The notes: generated from the letters alone by a model not told the origin. 35,225 nucleotides of DNA from Flavobacteriales bacterium (GCA_020435415.1 JAGQZQ010000016.1:1-35225), one strand, 5' to 3'. Positions 1-8,274 are shown, counted from the first letter of the stretch. Program-made: numbers and translations.

Positions 1-1
1 T

Positions 2-523
2 GTCTTTTTCATTGCAACACTGCTCACATCCTGCGCGGCTGAAACGGGTTATGAAGCCAATCCCGAAGGGGACTTCACAAAATACAAAGCGTTTGAGCTA
101 TGCACGGAAGACCTGATGCCGGTGAGTGAAGATTTTCCGGAGTACGATAACAAAGAAAGCCGGCAGATCATTGCGGATGCCATTAAAGCCAACCTTGTGG
201 AGAAGGGCCTGGAAGAGCGTTCCGGTGAAGGTTCCCTTTTCGTGAATTTTGATATTGCTGTGGCGCACAAAACCCAAAGGGTTAACACATGCACCCCAAC
301 CGATGAGCATCAGTATTGGGATCATTGTGAGGTGAAAGACATGGATTATGATGAAGGCACCCTGAGTATACGCTTCACCGATCTGTCAACCGGTACTGTA
401 TTGTGGGAGGGGTGGGCGAACGGAATCCTCGTGAATCGTCCTGCATCCCTCAAAAAGGCCATAGACCAGGCGGTTCAAACCATACTGAAGCCATTCATGG
501 AAGATAAAAAGTCGTCTCAATAA
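2..523 (+). CDS. DUF4136-type lipoprotein, 5' truncated
   Basis: The frame is open from the window edge to TAA at 521-523, so the start codon lies outside. The first visible residues are a hydrophobic run ending in LTSC, a lipobox, so the mature protein is probably a lipid-anchored periplasmic or outer-membrane lipoprotein. What follows fits the DUF4136 pattern: an early DFTKYKAFE segment, a region on conversion to an even-spaced helix (ADAIKANLVEKGLEE), then the conserved EGTLSIRFTDLSTGTVLWEGWANG strand pair and a C-terminal helix ending ILKPF. The family has no firmly assigned biochemical role and I do not assign one. msrA begins 12 bases downstream on the same strand, so the two may be co-transcribed. 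Family recognition is from pattern memory only. Confidence 0.75.
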   Translation, partial: VFFIATLLTSCAAETGYEANPEGDFTKYKAFELCTEDLMPVSEDFPEYDNKESRQIIADAIKANLVEKGLEERSGEGSLFVNFDIAVAHKTQRVNTCTPTDEHQYWDHCEVKDMDYDEGTLSIRFTDLSTGTVLWEGWANGILVNRPASLKKAIDQAVQTILKPFMEDKKSSQ

Positions 524-535
524 TTTTAATGAATA

Positions 536-1102
536 ATGACTGATAAACCCTTATTGGAAGAGGCCACTTTCGGGGCCGGATGTTTTTGGTGTGTGGAAGC
601 CATATTCAAAGATCTCAAGGGTGTGGAGAGTGTGGTATCCGGTTATGCAGGTGGGAGTAAGCAGGATCCGACTTATGAAGAGGTTTGCAGCGGAACAACA
701 GGGCATGCAGAGGTATGCAGGATCACCTTTGATCCGAAACACATCACCTTTGATGAACTATTGGAAGTATTTTGGAAGGTTCACGACCCGACGACACTGA
801 ACCGGCAGGGCGAAGATATCGGAACCCAATACCGCTCTGTGATCTTTTACCATAATGAAGCGCAACGTGAACTGGCGGAAACTTACAAGAATGACCTGAA
901 CAGTTCCGGAGCCTGGGATCGTCCTGTGATCACAGAGATATCTCCGTTGACATCATATTATGCTGCGGAAGAATACCATCAGAACTATTTTGCATTGAAC
1001 CCCGGACAAGGTTATTGCGCCATGGTGGTCAGACCCAAGGTGGAAAAGTTCCGGAAGGTTTTTGCGGACAGGTTAAAGAACACCAGTACGTCGCAAACCT
1101 AG
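536..1102 (+). CDS. msrA: peptide-methionine (S)-S-oxide reductase MsrA
   Basis: This 188-residue protein has the MsrA signature GAGCFWCVEAIF, with the catalytic cysteine at residue 16. It also has the internal motif GTQYRSVIF, the EEYHQNYF segment and a late QGYCAMVVRPK motif whose cysteine is the usual resolving residue. MsrA reduces methionine-S-sulfoxide in proteins back to methionine using thioredoxin-linked electrons. No signal peptide is visible, so it should act in the cytoplasm. Its length is normal for a single-domain MsrA, with no fused MsrB. The ATG at 536 fits family length. Its stop codon shares the CTAG tetramer at 1099-1102 with the stop of the convergent gene. Confidence 0.95.
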   Translation: MTDKPLLEEATFGAGCFWCVEAIFKDLKGVESVVSGYAGGSKQDPTYEEVCSGTTGHAEVCRITFDPKHITFDELLEVFWKVHDPTTLNRQGEDIGTQYRSVIFYHNEAQRELAETYKNDLNSSGAWDRPVITEISPLTSYYAAEEYHQNYFALNPGQGYCAMVVRPKVEKFRKVFADRLKNTSTSQT

Positions 1103-3564
1103 CGACCGATAACCATACGGCTGTACCAGTGATGAGCCTCGTCCCTGATGATCACCAGGTAGATGCCGTTCTCAAGTCCATCCACGGCCAGGTTGATGAT
1201 GCGCCTGCCCTCACCGATTTTTTGTTCATATACCAAACGCCCTGACGCATCATAAATGGAAAGTTCACCGGAGCGTTGCGCTGCTTCCGGAAGTTCTACC
1301 GTGGCAATACCTGAATGTGGGTTAGGGTAGATCCTGACGTCCCTTGACACGGCCTTATTGCCGGAAGTGATGGGTGCGCTCACCGGATCGCTTCCCTGGT
1401 ACAATCCCAAACCGCCTCCGATATTTCCTATGCACAAATCCGGCCATCCGTCGTTGTTTAGCTCTGCCAGGGTGACTGCAGTGTAAGCGCCTTCGCGAAT
1501 CCCGCTTACCAGGGTATCTACCAGATTAAAAGGGTTCTCGAAATTCCCTTCGATATTGTCATAAAGGAAGATGCGTCCCTCTTCAGAACCTACGTACATT
1601 TTGTAAACACCTCCTTGCTCGAAGATCCAAGGCACCGACCGACCGGTCCCTGTGTAGGTACTGGGTACCCTGGTATCGACCTTTCCGTAGAAGTCGTCAT
1701 ATACAAAGCAGGTTGCATTGGCAGGGTTTTCATCAAAGGAATCATCCAAGGCAAAGGAGAGGTTGATGTCGATATACTTTGCGGTGTTGTCGATGGCTTT
1801 GATGGTGTAAGTCCCGTTGCTCAGGGATTGGGCAGCCCCGGTGATTGTGATCTTTTTTCCAACCACATACATGCTGAGGTCCGGGCTGCCACTGAGGTAG
1901 TATCTGCTCACCAATGGATCACCGGCCGGATTCCAGTCTATCCGGTTTACATTCATGGTGAATTGCGGAACATTGGTCGTTCCGATATTGATGAAATAAT
2001 TCAGGTTGCCGTTGGTTTCGCCGACCACCAGGTCACGCTTTCCGTCACGGTTCATGTCCATGATCTGCGGACAGGCATTGCTGCCGACATCCAGCCCTTT
2101 ATAGTTTGCCTCACTCAGTGAGAAACTGGCTGTATTGCCTGCGCCTGCGGTGTTCTTAAAGTAGTGCATTACACCGGAGGCATCGCCGATGATCATGTCC
2201 AGGTCACCATCACCATCCATGTCCCCGAAAGTTGGGTGCAGGTTGTACAGGCTCAGGGTTGACAGGTTCATGTAGTCATTGGTGATCAGGCTAAAGGCGG
2301 GGTTGCTGGCGGTGCCGGTGTTCTTATATAGTGCCAGACTACCCACATGGGTGTTCACTGGGACATAATGTGATCTGTTTCCAACCACCAGATCCATCAG
2401 GCCGTCACTGTTGTAATCGAAAAACACCGGATGTGCCTCCCTGCCCAGTTCGATCATTTCTTCCTGAAGAAGTGCGTTCTTTTTAAATTCAAAAACGGGT
2501 GCATCAGTTGCTCCATTGTTCTTGTAAAACCACGCACTTTTTCTGTCTTCCGAAATGTTCATGGCATTGGCGCCCACTATCAGATCCTTTACACCGTCGT
2601 GGTCCAGGTCTAAATAAAATGGTGCCGGGAAAAGATCCAGGGCAACAGGTATATCATAAGATGGAAACGTGGGGTCTTGTGCGGTAATGATGGAGCGGGT
2701 CGTGTCCAGGCCGTTGGTAAGCATTTTCAGGTTGTTGTTGGAAACATCCCCGATCATGAGGTCCATGTCCCTGTCGCTGTCCATATCCAGGGCAAGCAGT
2801 GTGGAGCCGGTATGTCGTACCTTTTGGGAGGAGCGATCAGGTGGGTTAATGTAGCTGCTGCAATTGATATTCATGTTCACTGCATTGCTTGTGTCCGGTT
2901 CTTCAAACTTTCCCCAACAGGAAGCCTTCATCTCAAAGACAAGGCTGTCGCAATGACCATAGAGGTCCATAGATTTATTCTGGTGGTATTCGACCGTTGT
3001 TGTGCCAAATCCGAACGTGAGTACATCCAGGTCGCCATCCCGGTCCACATCTGCAAAGGCGGCAATATCCGCTGAGGAAATATAAAGGTTGGAGGTGCCG
3101 GACTGGTATTTGGTTTTTACTTCCCACTTGGCCAGGGTAAATATCAATTGGTTGGATGTGGAAACATTCTTGTAAACCGTAATGCTCCCGTTGTTTTGTG
3201 TGATGATATCTTCTTTCCCATCGCAGTTGTAATCCACCAATAAAACCCAGTCATGCAGGGGAGGAAAGGATTTCCTGTATTCCGGTTCATATTTGTAATG
3301 GATGGTATCTGTGCCACCCTGAAAGATGTATGTGAGAACTTTATTACCCGACCGATCGAAAACCAGTAAATCCTTTTCACCATCCATATCCATATCGGTC
3401 ATTGAGAATTGGGGATAGTTGAGTCCTCCGTCCCAGGCCTTTGTCAGTGCTTTGCCATTTTCTGAGACCGGAATGGTATTCCATCGTGAGAATTCGATCT
3501 GTGCACTCACTACCAGGGAAGATGATAACAGAATGGAAAGGAAGAATAGCGTACGGTTTTTCAT
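1099..3564 (-). CDS. secreted FG-GAP/VCBS-repeat protein with T9SS type A sorting domain
   Basis: The protein has about 821 residues. I start it at the ATG at 3564, which gives a clean signal peptide (MKNRTLFFLSILLSSSLVVSA); the frame could extend to a TTG at 3573. At least nine calcium-loop motifs of the form DxDxDGxxDL are spread through it (for example DMDGEKDLLVFD, DVDRDGDLDVLTFG, DMDGDGDLDMIIGD). These are typical of FG-GAP/VCBS blades forming a seven- or eight-bladed beta-propeller. The last 80 or so residues (VRIYPNPHSGIATVEL, LSIYDASGRLVYE, LENGIYLV) form a T9SS type A C-terminal domain, which directs passage through the outer membrane and surface anchoring or release. The ligand is unknown. 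It is convergent with msrA and overlaps it by 4 bases. Confidence 0.9.
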   Translation of the reverse strand: MKNRTLFFLSILLSSSLVVSAQIEFSRWNTIPVSENGKALTKAWDGGLNYPQFSMTDMDMDGEKDLLVFDRSGNKVLTYIFQGGTDTIHYKYEPEYRKSFPPLHDWVLLVDYNCDGKEDIITQNNGSITVYKNVSTSNQLIFTLAKWEVKTKYQSGTSNLYISSADIAAFADVDRDGDLDVLTFGFGTTTVEYHQNKSMDLYGHCDSLVFEMKASCWGKFEEPDTSNAVNMNINCSSYINPPDRSSQKVRHTGSTLLALDMDSDRDMDLMIGDVSNNNLKMLTNGLDTTRSIITAQDPTFPSYDIPVALDLFPAPFYLDLDHDGVKDLIVGANAMNISEDRKSAWFYKNNGATDAPVFEFKKNALLQEEMIELGREAHPVFFDYNSDGLMDLVVGNRSHYVPVNTHVGSLALYKNTGTASNPAFSLITNDYMNLSTLSLYNLHPTFGDMDGDGDLDMIIGDASGVMHYFKNTAGAGNTASFSLSEANYKGLDVGSNACPQIMDMNRDGKRDLVVGETNGNLNYFINIGTTNVPQFTMNVNRIDWNPAGDPLVSRYYLSGSPDLSMYVVGKKITITGAAQSLSNGTYTIKAIDNTAKYIDINLSFALDDSFDENPANATCFVYDDFYGKVDTRVPSTYTGTGRSVPWIFEQGGVYKMYVGSEEGRIFLYDNIEGNFENPFNLVDTLVSGIREGAYTAVTLAELNNDGWPDLCIGNIGGGLGLYQGSDPVSAPITSGNKAVSRDVRIYPNPHSGIATVELPEAAQRSGELSIYDASGRLVYEQKIGEGRRIINLAVDGLENGIYLVIIRDEAHHWYSRMVIGR

Positions 3565-3665
3565 AGGAGTCAATTGTTGACTAAAAGTAAATAAAATTTA
3601 GCGCGGGAATGGAGGGGAAGATCGGGTACTTTTTCTGTAAGTTCGTAAAAACAAAACATGCCATT

Positions 3666-4262
3666 ATGAGTACGTTTTTCGAGTTTAATGGTTACAGGCC
3701 GGTTGTGCATGAAAGTGCCTTCGTTCATCCACGTGCAACGGTTACCGGTAATGTAGAAATAGGGAAGGATGTGTATATCGGCCCGGGAGCCAATCTTCGG
3801 GGAGACTGGGGCCGAATTGTGATAGAAGACGGATGCAATGTACAGGAGAATTGTACCATTCACATGTTTCCTGGGGTCACGGTTACCTTAAAGAAAGGGG
3901 CGCATATCGGCCATGGTGCTGTCATTCACGGTGCGGAGATCGGCGAAAATGTGTTGATCGGGATGAATGCGGTGGTGATGGACCATGTGATTGTGGGTGA
4001 TCATTCGGTGGTTGGCGCCCTGGCTTTTGTAAAGGAGAAAACAGAAATTCCGCCGCGGTCGGTTGCCGTGGGAAATCCCGCGAAGGTGGTAAAGGAAGTG
4101 ACCGATGAAATGATTGAATGGAAAAAACAGGGAACGGCTTTGTACCAGGCACTTCCGGAAGATTGCAGGAATAGCCTGAAGCCATGCGAACCCCTCAGAA
4201 GACCTCCGGTTTTTAAGCGAAGCCAATCAAGCGGCTACAAGACGTGGACCGAGAGCAGGTAA
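3666..4262 (+). CDS. paaY: PaaY-like hexapeptide-repeat protein (phenylacetate pathway thioesterase)
   Basis: About 198 residues from the ATG at 3666 (MSTFFEFNGYRPVVHESAF). An upstream in-frame ATG at 3609 would add 19 residues not typical of the family. The middle is a left-handed beta-helix of hexapeptide repeats (VTGNVEIGKDVYIGPGANLRGDWG) with the histidines of TIHMFPG and GHGAVIHG placed as in gamma-carbonic-anhydrase-like folds. The segments NLRGDWGRIVIEDG, IGMNAVVMD and EWKKQGTALYQ match PaaY rather than generic gamma carbonic anhydrases. PaaY is known as a thioesterase that protects the phenylacetate pathway from dead-end CoA esters. paaZ lies about 1 kb downstream on the same strand, which supports the call, although an unrelated gene on each strand separates them. 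Confidence 0.82.
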   Translation: MSTFFEFNGYRPVVHESAFVHPRATVTGNVEIGKDVYIGPGANLRGDWGRIVIEDGCNVQENCTIHMFPGVTVTLKKGAHIGHGAVIHGAEIGENVLIGMNAVVMDHVIVGDHSVVGALAFVKEKTEIPPRSVAVGNPAKVVKEVTDEMIEWKKQGTALYQALPEDCRNSLKPCEPLRRPPVFKRSQSSGYKTWTESR

Positions 4263-4302
4263 AAGTTTGCTCCCGCTCCCGGAACACGTTGTGTGTATGA
4301 AT

Positions 4303-4488
4303 CTAGGTGTTTCGTACGCCGAAGAAAGTAACTCCGAGTGCTACAACTGTAAGTGCAAGACAACTCGCAAGGATCACACGACCGAAGTCATTCGCAAATG
4401 AAAAGGCCACTGTGTAAATGATGGATGCTCCTCCGATCAATACGCTCAGAGCGTTTACCTGCATTTTTTTCTTTTCCCGTGGTGTCAT
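4303..4488 (-). CDS. small two-helix membrane protein, unknown
   Basis: A 61-residue frame with a basic N-terminus (MTPREKKKMQ) followed by two hydrophobic stretches, roughly residues 12-32 and 36-57, with little between. This looks like a small inner-membrane protein with a hairpin of two helices. I do not recognise a family. Support is moderate: the composition is right for a membrane protein, and the gap between paaY and the next plus-strand gene would otherwise be about 400 bases. No clear promoter was found upstream on the minus strand. Confidence 0.5.
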   Translation of the reverse strand: MTPREKKKMQVNALSVLIGGASIIYTVAFSFANDFGRVILASCLALTVVALGVTFFGVRNT

Positions 4489-4670
4489 GAGTTCTATGTT
4501 TTGATAGGTATAGTTGCAAAGAACGGCAGGATGGATCAGGGTATGAATGACTGCAATCAGGACATGATATGACTTTTGTCAGAATTCTTTGTCGTCACCA
4601 TTTGATCTGTCATTGTTACCTCAACCTTTCTATCTTTACACAGTATGTTTGATGCCGACCTAACCTGCCC

Positions 4671-5171
4671 ATGACCGAGATTATAGATTATTACTACAGT
4701 GCCGTAAAACTTCAGGGAATCCTGAAAGTTGCATTCGGATCACTCACCGCCGTTATCCCGATTTTGTTGGTGATGTATTATTATAAATACCGATTCTATC
4801 AAGGGTTCATGATTGCACTTGTGGCACTTGGAACCCATCTGTTAATATCCGGCCGCGTGTCATATGAAGGTGCGGATAAAATGAATTCGGACATGCGCGA
4901 ATATTTCCAGACCGATGCAAATGGTTTTGCCACAGAAGCTACCGGGATGATCGAGCAAAACATCAACCATATTCAAAATCACCTTATCGTATTTGGTGTC
5001 CTTTTGTTGGCGGGTATCGCCCTTGTTGTATTGTTCAGAAAGGGGAGGTCACTGGTGTTCGGGCTGGGGGTTGGTTTGGTGCTGATGGGTCTTGCAGGTG
5101 TGATATTCGATTTGGTGGCGATCACGGATGCTACACGTTACCTGGACGCCATCCAGGCGTTAATGGAATAG
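4671..5171 (+). CDS. four-helix membrane protein, unknown
   Basis: This 166-residue protein starts at the ATG at 4671. It has four hydrophobic segments: about residues 18-36, 43-60, 104-122 and 128-150. A soluble stretch rich in acidic and amide residues lies between the second and third (SYEGADKMNSDMREYFQTDANG). The pattern predicts an inner-membrane protein with a periplasmic or cytoplasmic loop of about 40 residues. No catalytic motif or known family is recognised. A perfect TAnnTTTG element (TATGTTTG, 4644-4651) lies 19 bases before the start, but no convincing -33 element sits at the right distance. It lies between paaY and paaZ, yet nothing in it points to phenylacetate metabolism. Confidence 0.65.
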   Translation: MTEIIDYYYSAVKLQGILKVAFGSLTAVIPILLVMYYYKYRFYQGFMIALVALGTHLLISGRVSYEGADKMNSDMREYFQTDANGFATEATGMIEQNINHIQNHLIVFGVLLLAGIALVVLFRKGRSLVFGLGVGLVLMGLAGVIFDLVAITDATRYLDAIQALME

Positions 5172-5182
5172 GCTTATTGGTG

Positions 5183-5213
5183 TTGAGTATTTGTTTTGAA
5201 TATGGTATATTTG
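5183..5213 (+). promoter_or_regulatory. Bacteroidota-type promoter for paaZ
   Basis: TTG at 5183-5185 and TATATTTG at 5206-5213 are separated by 20 bases. They match the Bacteroidota primary-sigma consensus TTTG-N17-23-TAnnTTTG. The expected transcription start, a few bases after 5213, leaves a leader of roughly 30 bases before the paaZ ATG at 5252. This is the best two-part promoter match in the window. Confidence 0.5.
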
Positions 5214-5252
5214 TCAGAACAATATTTTGAATAAAACACATAATTCAGAACA
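5214..5252 (+). promoter_or_regulatory. direct repeat TCAGAACA at the paaZ transcription and translation starts
   Basis: TCAGAACA occurs at 5214-5221, immediately after the -7 element, and again at 5245-5252, touching the start codon. The copies are 31 bases apart, close to three helical turns. The second copy is part of the 13-mer TAATTCAGAACAT (5241-5253), which recurs inverted at 8200-8212 upstream of the E1 gene. The position is what one expects for a repressor operator, but no regulator is encoded nearby. Confidence 0.35.
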
Positions 5253-7297
5253 TGAAGCTCGGAAATTACATAAATGGCCAATGGATGCAAGGTGATGGGG
5301 AAGGAGTGGCACTTTTCAACGCAATCACCGGTGATGAGGTGGCCAGAGCCTCTGCCAATGGCCTGGATTTCGGATCTGTAACCAAGTATGCGCGGGAGGT
5401 TGGCGGGCCTCATCTTCGTAAAATGACCTTTCATGAACGTGGCCGTATGCTCAAAGCACTCGCCTTACATCTTCATGCGCGAAAAGACCAATTTTATGAA
5501 CTGAGCTATGCTACGGGAGCAACCAGGGCAGACAGTTGGATAGATATTGAAGGTGGCATCGGGAACCTCTTTGCATATTCAAGTTTGAGAAGGCAATTTC
5601 CTGATGAGGCATATTATGTAGATGGCGAAGCAATATCTCTCTCAAAAGGAGGAGGATTTATCGGTCACCACATCATGGTCCCGAAAGAAGGTGTGGCCAT
5701 CCATATCAATGCTTTCAATTTTCCGATCTGGGGAATGCTTGAAAAGATCGCTGTAAACCTTCTCGCAGGGGTGCCGGCCATTGTAAAACCCGCCACGGTC
5801 ACCAGCTTTCTGACGGAAGCCATGGTCAGAGAGATTGCCGCATCAGGGATACTTCCGGATGGGGCCTTACAACTGATTTGTGGTTCCGCGGGCGACCTGC
5901 TTGACCACGTCACAATGCAGGATGTGGTGACCTTCACCGGTTCGGCCAGTACCGGTTTGATGTTAAAAGGTCATCCGAGAATTCTGGCAGAATCTGTTCC
6001 TTTCAATATGGAGGCGGATAGTTTGAACTGTTCTGTTCTGGGAGATGACGTGAAACCCGGTGATGAAGAATTTGATCTATTTATAAAAGAAGTTCACAGG
6101 GAGATGACGGTAAAGTGTGGTCAGAAATGCACCGCCATTCGCCGCATCATTGTTCCGGAAAATTTGGTGGAAGAAGTGCAGATTGCTCTTGGCAGGCGCC
6201 TGGAGAAAACGGTTATCGGTGACCCCCAAACCGAAGGAGTGCGAATGGGTGCATTGGCAGGTAAAACACAACTGGGAGAAGTCAAAGAAAAGTTAAAAGA
6301 GTTGCTGGAAGGCAGCCGGATCGTCTTCGGAAATCCGGATCAGGTGGAGGTGCAGGGAGCTGATGCTACCAAAGGCGCTTTCATGTCACCGATCCTGTTG
6401 CTGAACGAAGATCCGTTTAAGAATACCCAGCCGCATCACGTGGAGGCATTCGGGCCGGTGAGTACCATCATTCCTTACAAAGATTTGTCAGAAGCCATAA
6501 CATTATCCAGAATGGGCAAAGGGTCATTGTGTTGTTCTTTGGCCACGGCCAGTGATGACATTGCCCGGGAATTTGTGCTTGGTACGGCAGCATTTCATGG
6601 CCGTATCCTTATTCTTAACAGGGATTGTGCGAAAGAAAGTACCGGTCACGGATCTCCCCTGCCTATGTTGGTGCATGGTGGCCCCGGAAGAGCTGGTGGC
6701 GGCGAAGAGATGGGTGGAATGCGTGGTGTCATGCACTATTTGCAGCGCACTGCCATTCAGGGTTCTCCGACTACCCTTACACAGGTTACCAGTGTCTACC
6801 AATACGGCGGCAGACAAACCGAAAAGGACGTACATGTTTTCAGAAAGCATTTTGAGGAACTCGAAATCGGAGAAACGGTTTTTACGCAAGGCAGGACTGT
6901 TACCGAGGCGGATATCGTGAACTTTTCAAATGTAAGCTGGGATCACTTTTACGCACATACCGATGCCACATCGCTGGATGGGACGATATTCGAACAACGC
7001 GTGGCACATGGTTACTTTATCTTATCGGCAGCAGCAGGTTTATTTGTAGATGGAAAGAAAGGGCCGGTATTGCTGAACTATGGTATAGATGAATGCAGAT
7101 TCACCAAACCTGTTTACGCTGGTATGACCATCTATGTGCGCTTAACAGTGAAGGAAAAGACAGCACAGGAGAAGAAGGATGAAGATGATGTAGCAAAGGG
7201 CATCGTTCGTTTTTTGGTGGATGTATATGATGAGACCGGGGAAACCGTGGCCCTGGCAACGATACTGACCATGGTGAAGAAAAAAGATCAATCCTGA
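5252..7297 (+). CDS. paaZ: PaaZ: oxepin-CoA hydrolase / 3-oxo-5,6-dehydrosuberyl-CoA semialdehyde dehydrogenase
   Basis: This 681-residue bifunctional enzyme has the same layout as E. coli PaaZ. Residues 1 to about 520 form an aldehyde dehydrogenase with the general-base glutamate at E254 (FNMEADS) and the catalytic cysteine at C293 (GQKCTAIRR). From about 530 a MaoC-like (R)-hydratase hot-dog domain follows, with D564 and H569 in WDHFYAHTD matching the hydratase pair. The hydratase opens the oxepin ring of oxepin-CoA. The dehydrogenase oxidises the resulting aldehyde with NADP before it can cyclise. It is a cytoplasmic enzyme of aerobic phenylacetyl-CoA breakdown. The stop overlaps the next gene's start in TGATG, so translation of the two is probably coupled. 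Confidence 0.93.
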   Translation: MKLGNYINGQWMQGDGEGVALFNAITGDEVARASANGLDFGSVTKYAREVGGPHLRKMTFHERGRMLKALALHLHARKDQFYELSYATGATRADSWIDIEGGIGNLFAYSSLRRQFPDEAYYVDGEAISLSKGGGFIGHHIMVPKEGVAIHINAFNFPIWGMLEKIAVNLLAGVPAIVKPATVTSFLTEAMVREIAASGILPDGALQLICGSAGDLLDHVTMQDVVTFTGSASTGLMLKGHPRILAESVPFNMEADSLNCSVLGDDVKPGDEEFDLFIKEVHREMTVKCGQKCTAIRRIIVPENLVEEVQIALGRRLEKTVIGDPQTEGVRMGALAGKTQLGEVKEKLKELLEGSRIVFGNPDQVEVQGADATKGAFMSPILLLNEDPFKNTQPHHVEAFGPVSTIIPYKDLSEAITLSRMGKGSLCCSLATASDDIAREFVLGTAAFHGRILILNRDCAKESTGHGSPLPMLVHGGPGRAGGGEEMGGMRGVMHYLQRTAIQGSPTTLTQVTSVYQYGGRQTEKDVHVFRKHFEELEIGETVFTQGRTVTEADIVNFSNVSWDHFYAHTDATSLDGTIFEQRVAHGYFILSAAAGLFVDGKKGPVLLNYGIDECRFTKPVYAGMTIYVRLTVKEKTAQEKKDEDDVAKGIVRFLVDVYDETGETVALATILTMVKKKDQS

Positions 7298-8088
7298 TGA
7301 CAGATTCCGGAATGGGAGAACAGGGTGGTGTGGAAATGACCATTGACTCGGGCATCGCCACCATCACCTTTTATCATCCTAAGAGTAATTCCCTGCCGGG
7401 GAAAGTATTGAAAGAGCTGGCGGCTACCATTGAGTCCGCCGGAACACAGGGTAACGTGCGCGTGATCGTGCTCACAAGCAGCGGTGAAAAAGCATTTTGT
7501 GCGGGTGCATCGTTTGATGAATTGTTATCCATTGCGGATGCGGATACCGGAAAGGATTTTTTCATGGGCTTTGCCAGGGTGATCAATGCAGCCAGGAAAT
7601 GTCCGCGGTTTATCATCGGACGTGTGCAGGGAAAGGCTGTAGGAGGTGGTGTTGGTATGGCCGCTGCTGTAGATTATTGTATGGCGGTTGATCAGGCTTC
7701 TGTCAAACTTAGTGAACTGGCTATCGGGATCGGTCCGTTTGTCGTTGGGCCTGCCGTTGAGCGAAAAATGGGATTGTCCGCATTCTCCGAACTAGCGATC
7801 AATGCCACAGAATGGAGAGATGCACAATGGGCCTACCAGAAAGGTTTATACACCCGCATCTTTTCCTCCGTGGGTGAACTCAATGACGCTGTTACCACCC
7901 TGGCAAAACGATTGTCCGATAGCAGTCCGGAAGCTATGAAACTCCTGAAACAGGCCATGTGGTCGGGTACGGAGAACTGGGACCAACTGCTTGAGTCACG
8001 CGCAGAGATGAGCGGTAAGTTGGTACTTTCCGATTTCACATCCAATGCCATCCGGCAGTTTAAGGAAGGAACCAAAACATCCGGTTGA
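7297..8088 (+). CDS. crotonase-fold enoyl-CoA hydratase/isomerase of the paa operon
   Basis: A 263-residue crotonase-superfamily protein. It has the oxyanion-hole segment AFCAGASFDE (A69/G70) and the GKAVGGG loop (116-118). Aligned by spacing to rat mitochondrial enoyl-CoA hydratase, the position of Glu144 is G120 (GGGVG), while Glu164 is kept as E140 (KLSELAIG). Loss of the first acid and retention of the second is seen in isomerases rather than hydratases. A role in isomerisation of the ring-epoxide or of a double bond (PaaG-like) is therefore more attractive than PaaF-like hydration. This is inference. The gene starts inside the paaZ stop codon. A second start choice is the ATG at residue 6 or 14. 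The chemistry should be treated as open. Confidence 0.8.
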   Translation: MTDSGMGEQGGVEMTIDSGIATITFYHPKSNSLPGKVLKELAATIESAGTQGNVRVIVLTSSGEKAFCAGASFDELLSIADADTGKDFFMGFARVINAARKCPRFIIGRVQGKAVGGGVGMAAAVDYCMAVDQASVKLSELAIGIGPFVVGPAVERKMGLSAFSELAINATEWRDAQWAYQKGLYTRIFSSVGELNDAVTTLAKRLSDSSPEAMKLLKQAMWSGTENWDQLLESRAEMSGKLVLSDFTSNAIRQFKEGTKTSG

Positions 8089-8199
8089 TCTGACGTTGCG
8101 CTTCCTTCGTGCCAACCGTCCAAATATTATAACTCAGTCGCCGGAATGTACCTGTTTGGGTATTCATACTATTCTTTTAAAAGTTTCATTTAAAGAATA

Positions 8200-8212
8200 A
8201 TGTTCTGAATTA
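8200..8212 (-). promoter_or_regulatory. 13-bp shared site, inverted relative to the paaZ copy
   Basis: Read on the minus strand this is TAATTCAGAACAT, identical to 5241-5253 at the paaZ start. It lies in the 217-base gap before the E1 gene, just upstream of the large palindrome. Presence in the control regions of two adjacent transcription units suggests one DNA-binding protein acts at both. Confidence 0.35.
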
Positions 8213-8217
8213 GATTA

Positions 8218-8274
8218 AAATCAATAACAAAGTACTGCATAATTCGTATATTGCAGTATATATGTTATTGATTT
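8218..8274. promoter_or_regulatory. 57-bp nested palindrome upstream of the E1 gene
   Basis: The outer arms AAATCAATAACA (8218-8229) and TGTTATTGATTT (8263-8274) are perfect 12-base inverted repeats. Inside them TACTGCA (8233-8239) and TGCAGTA (8252-8258) form a second perfect pair with nearly the same centre. The element ends about 30 bases before the preferred ATG and overlaps the alternative TTG start. This suggests an operator for a dimeric or tetrameric regulator, or a hairpin in the leader if it is transcribed. Confidence 0.55.
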
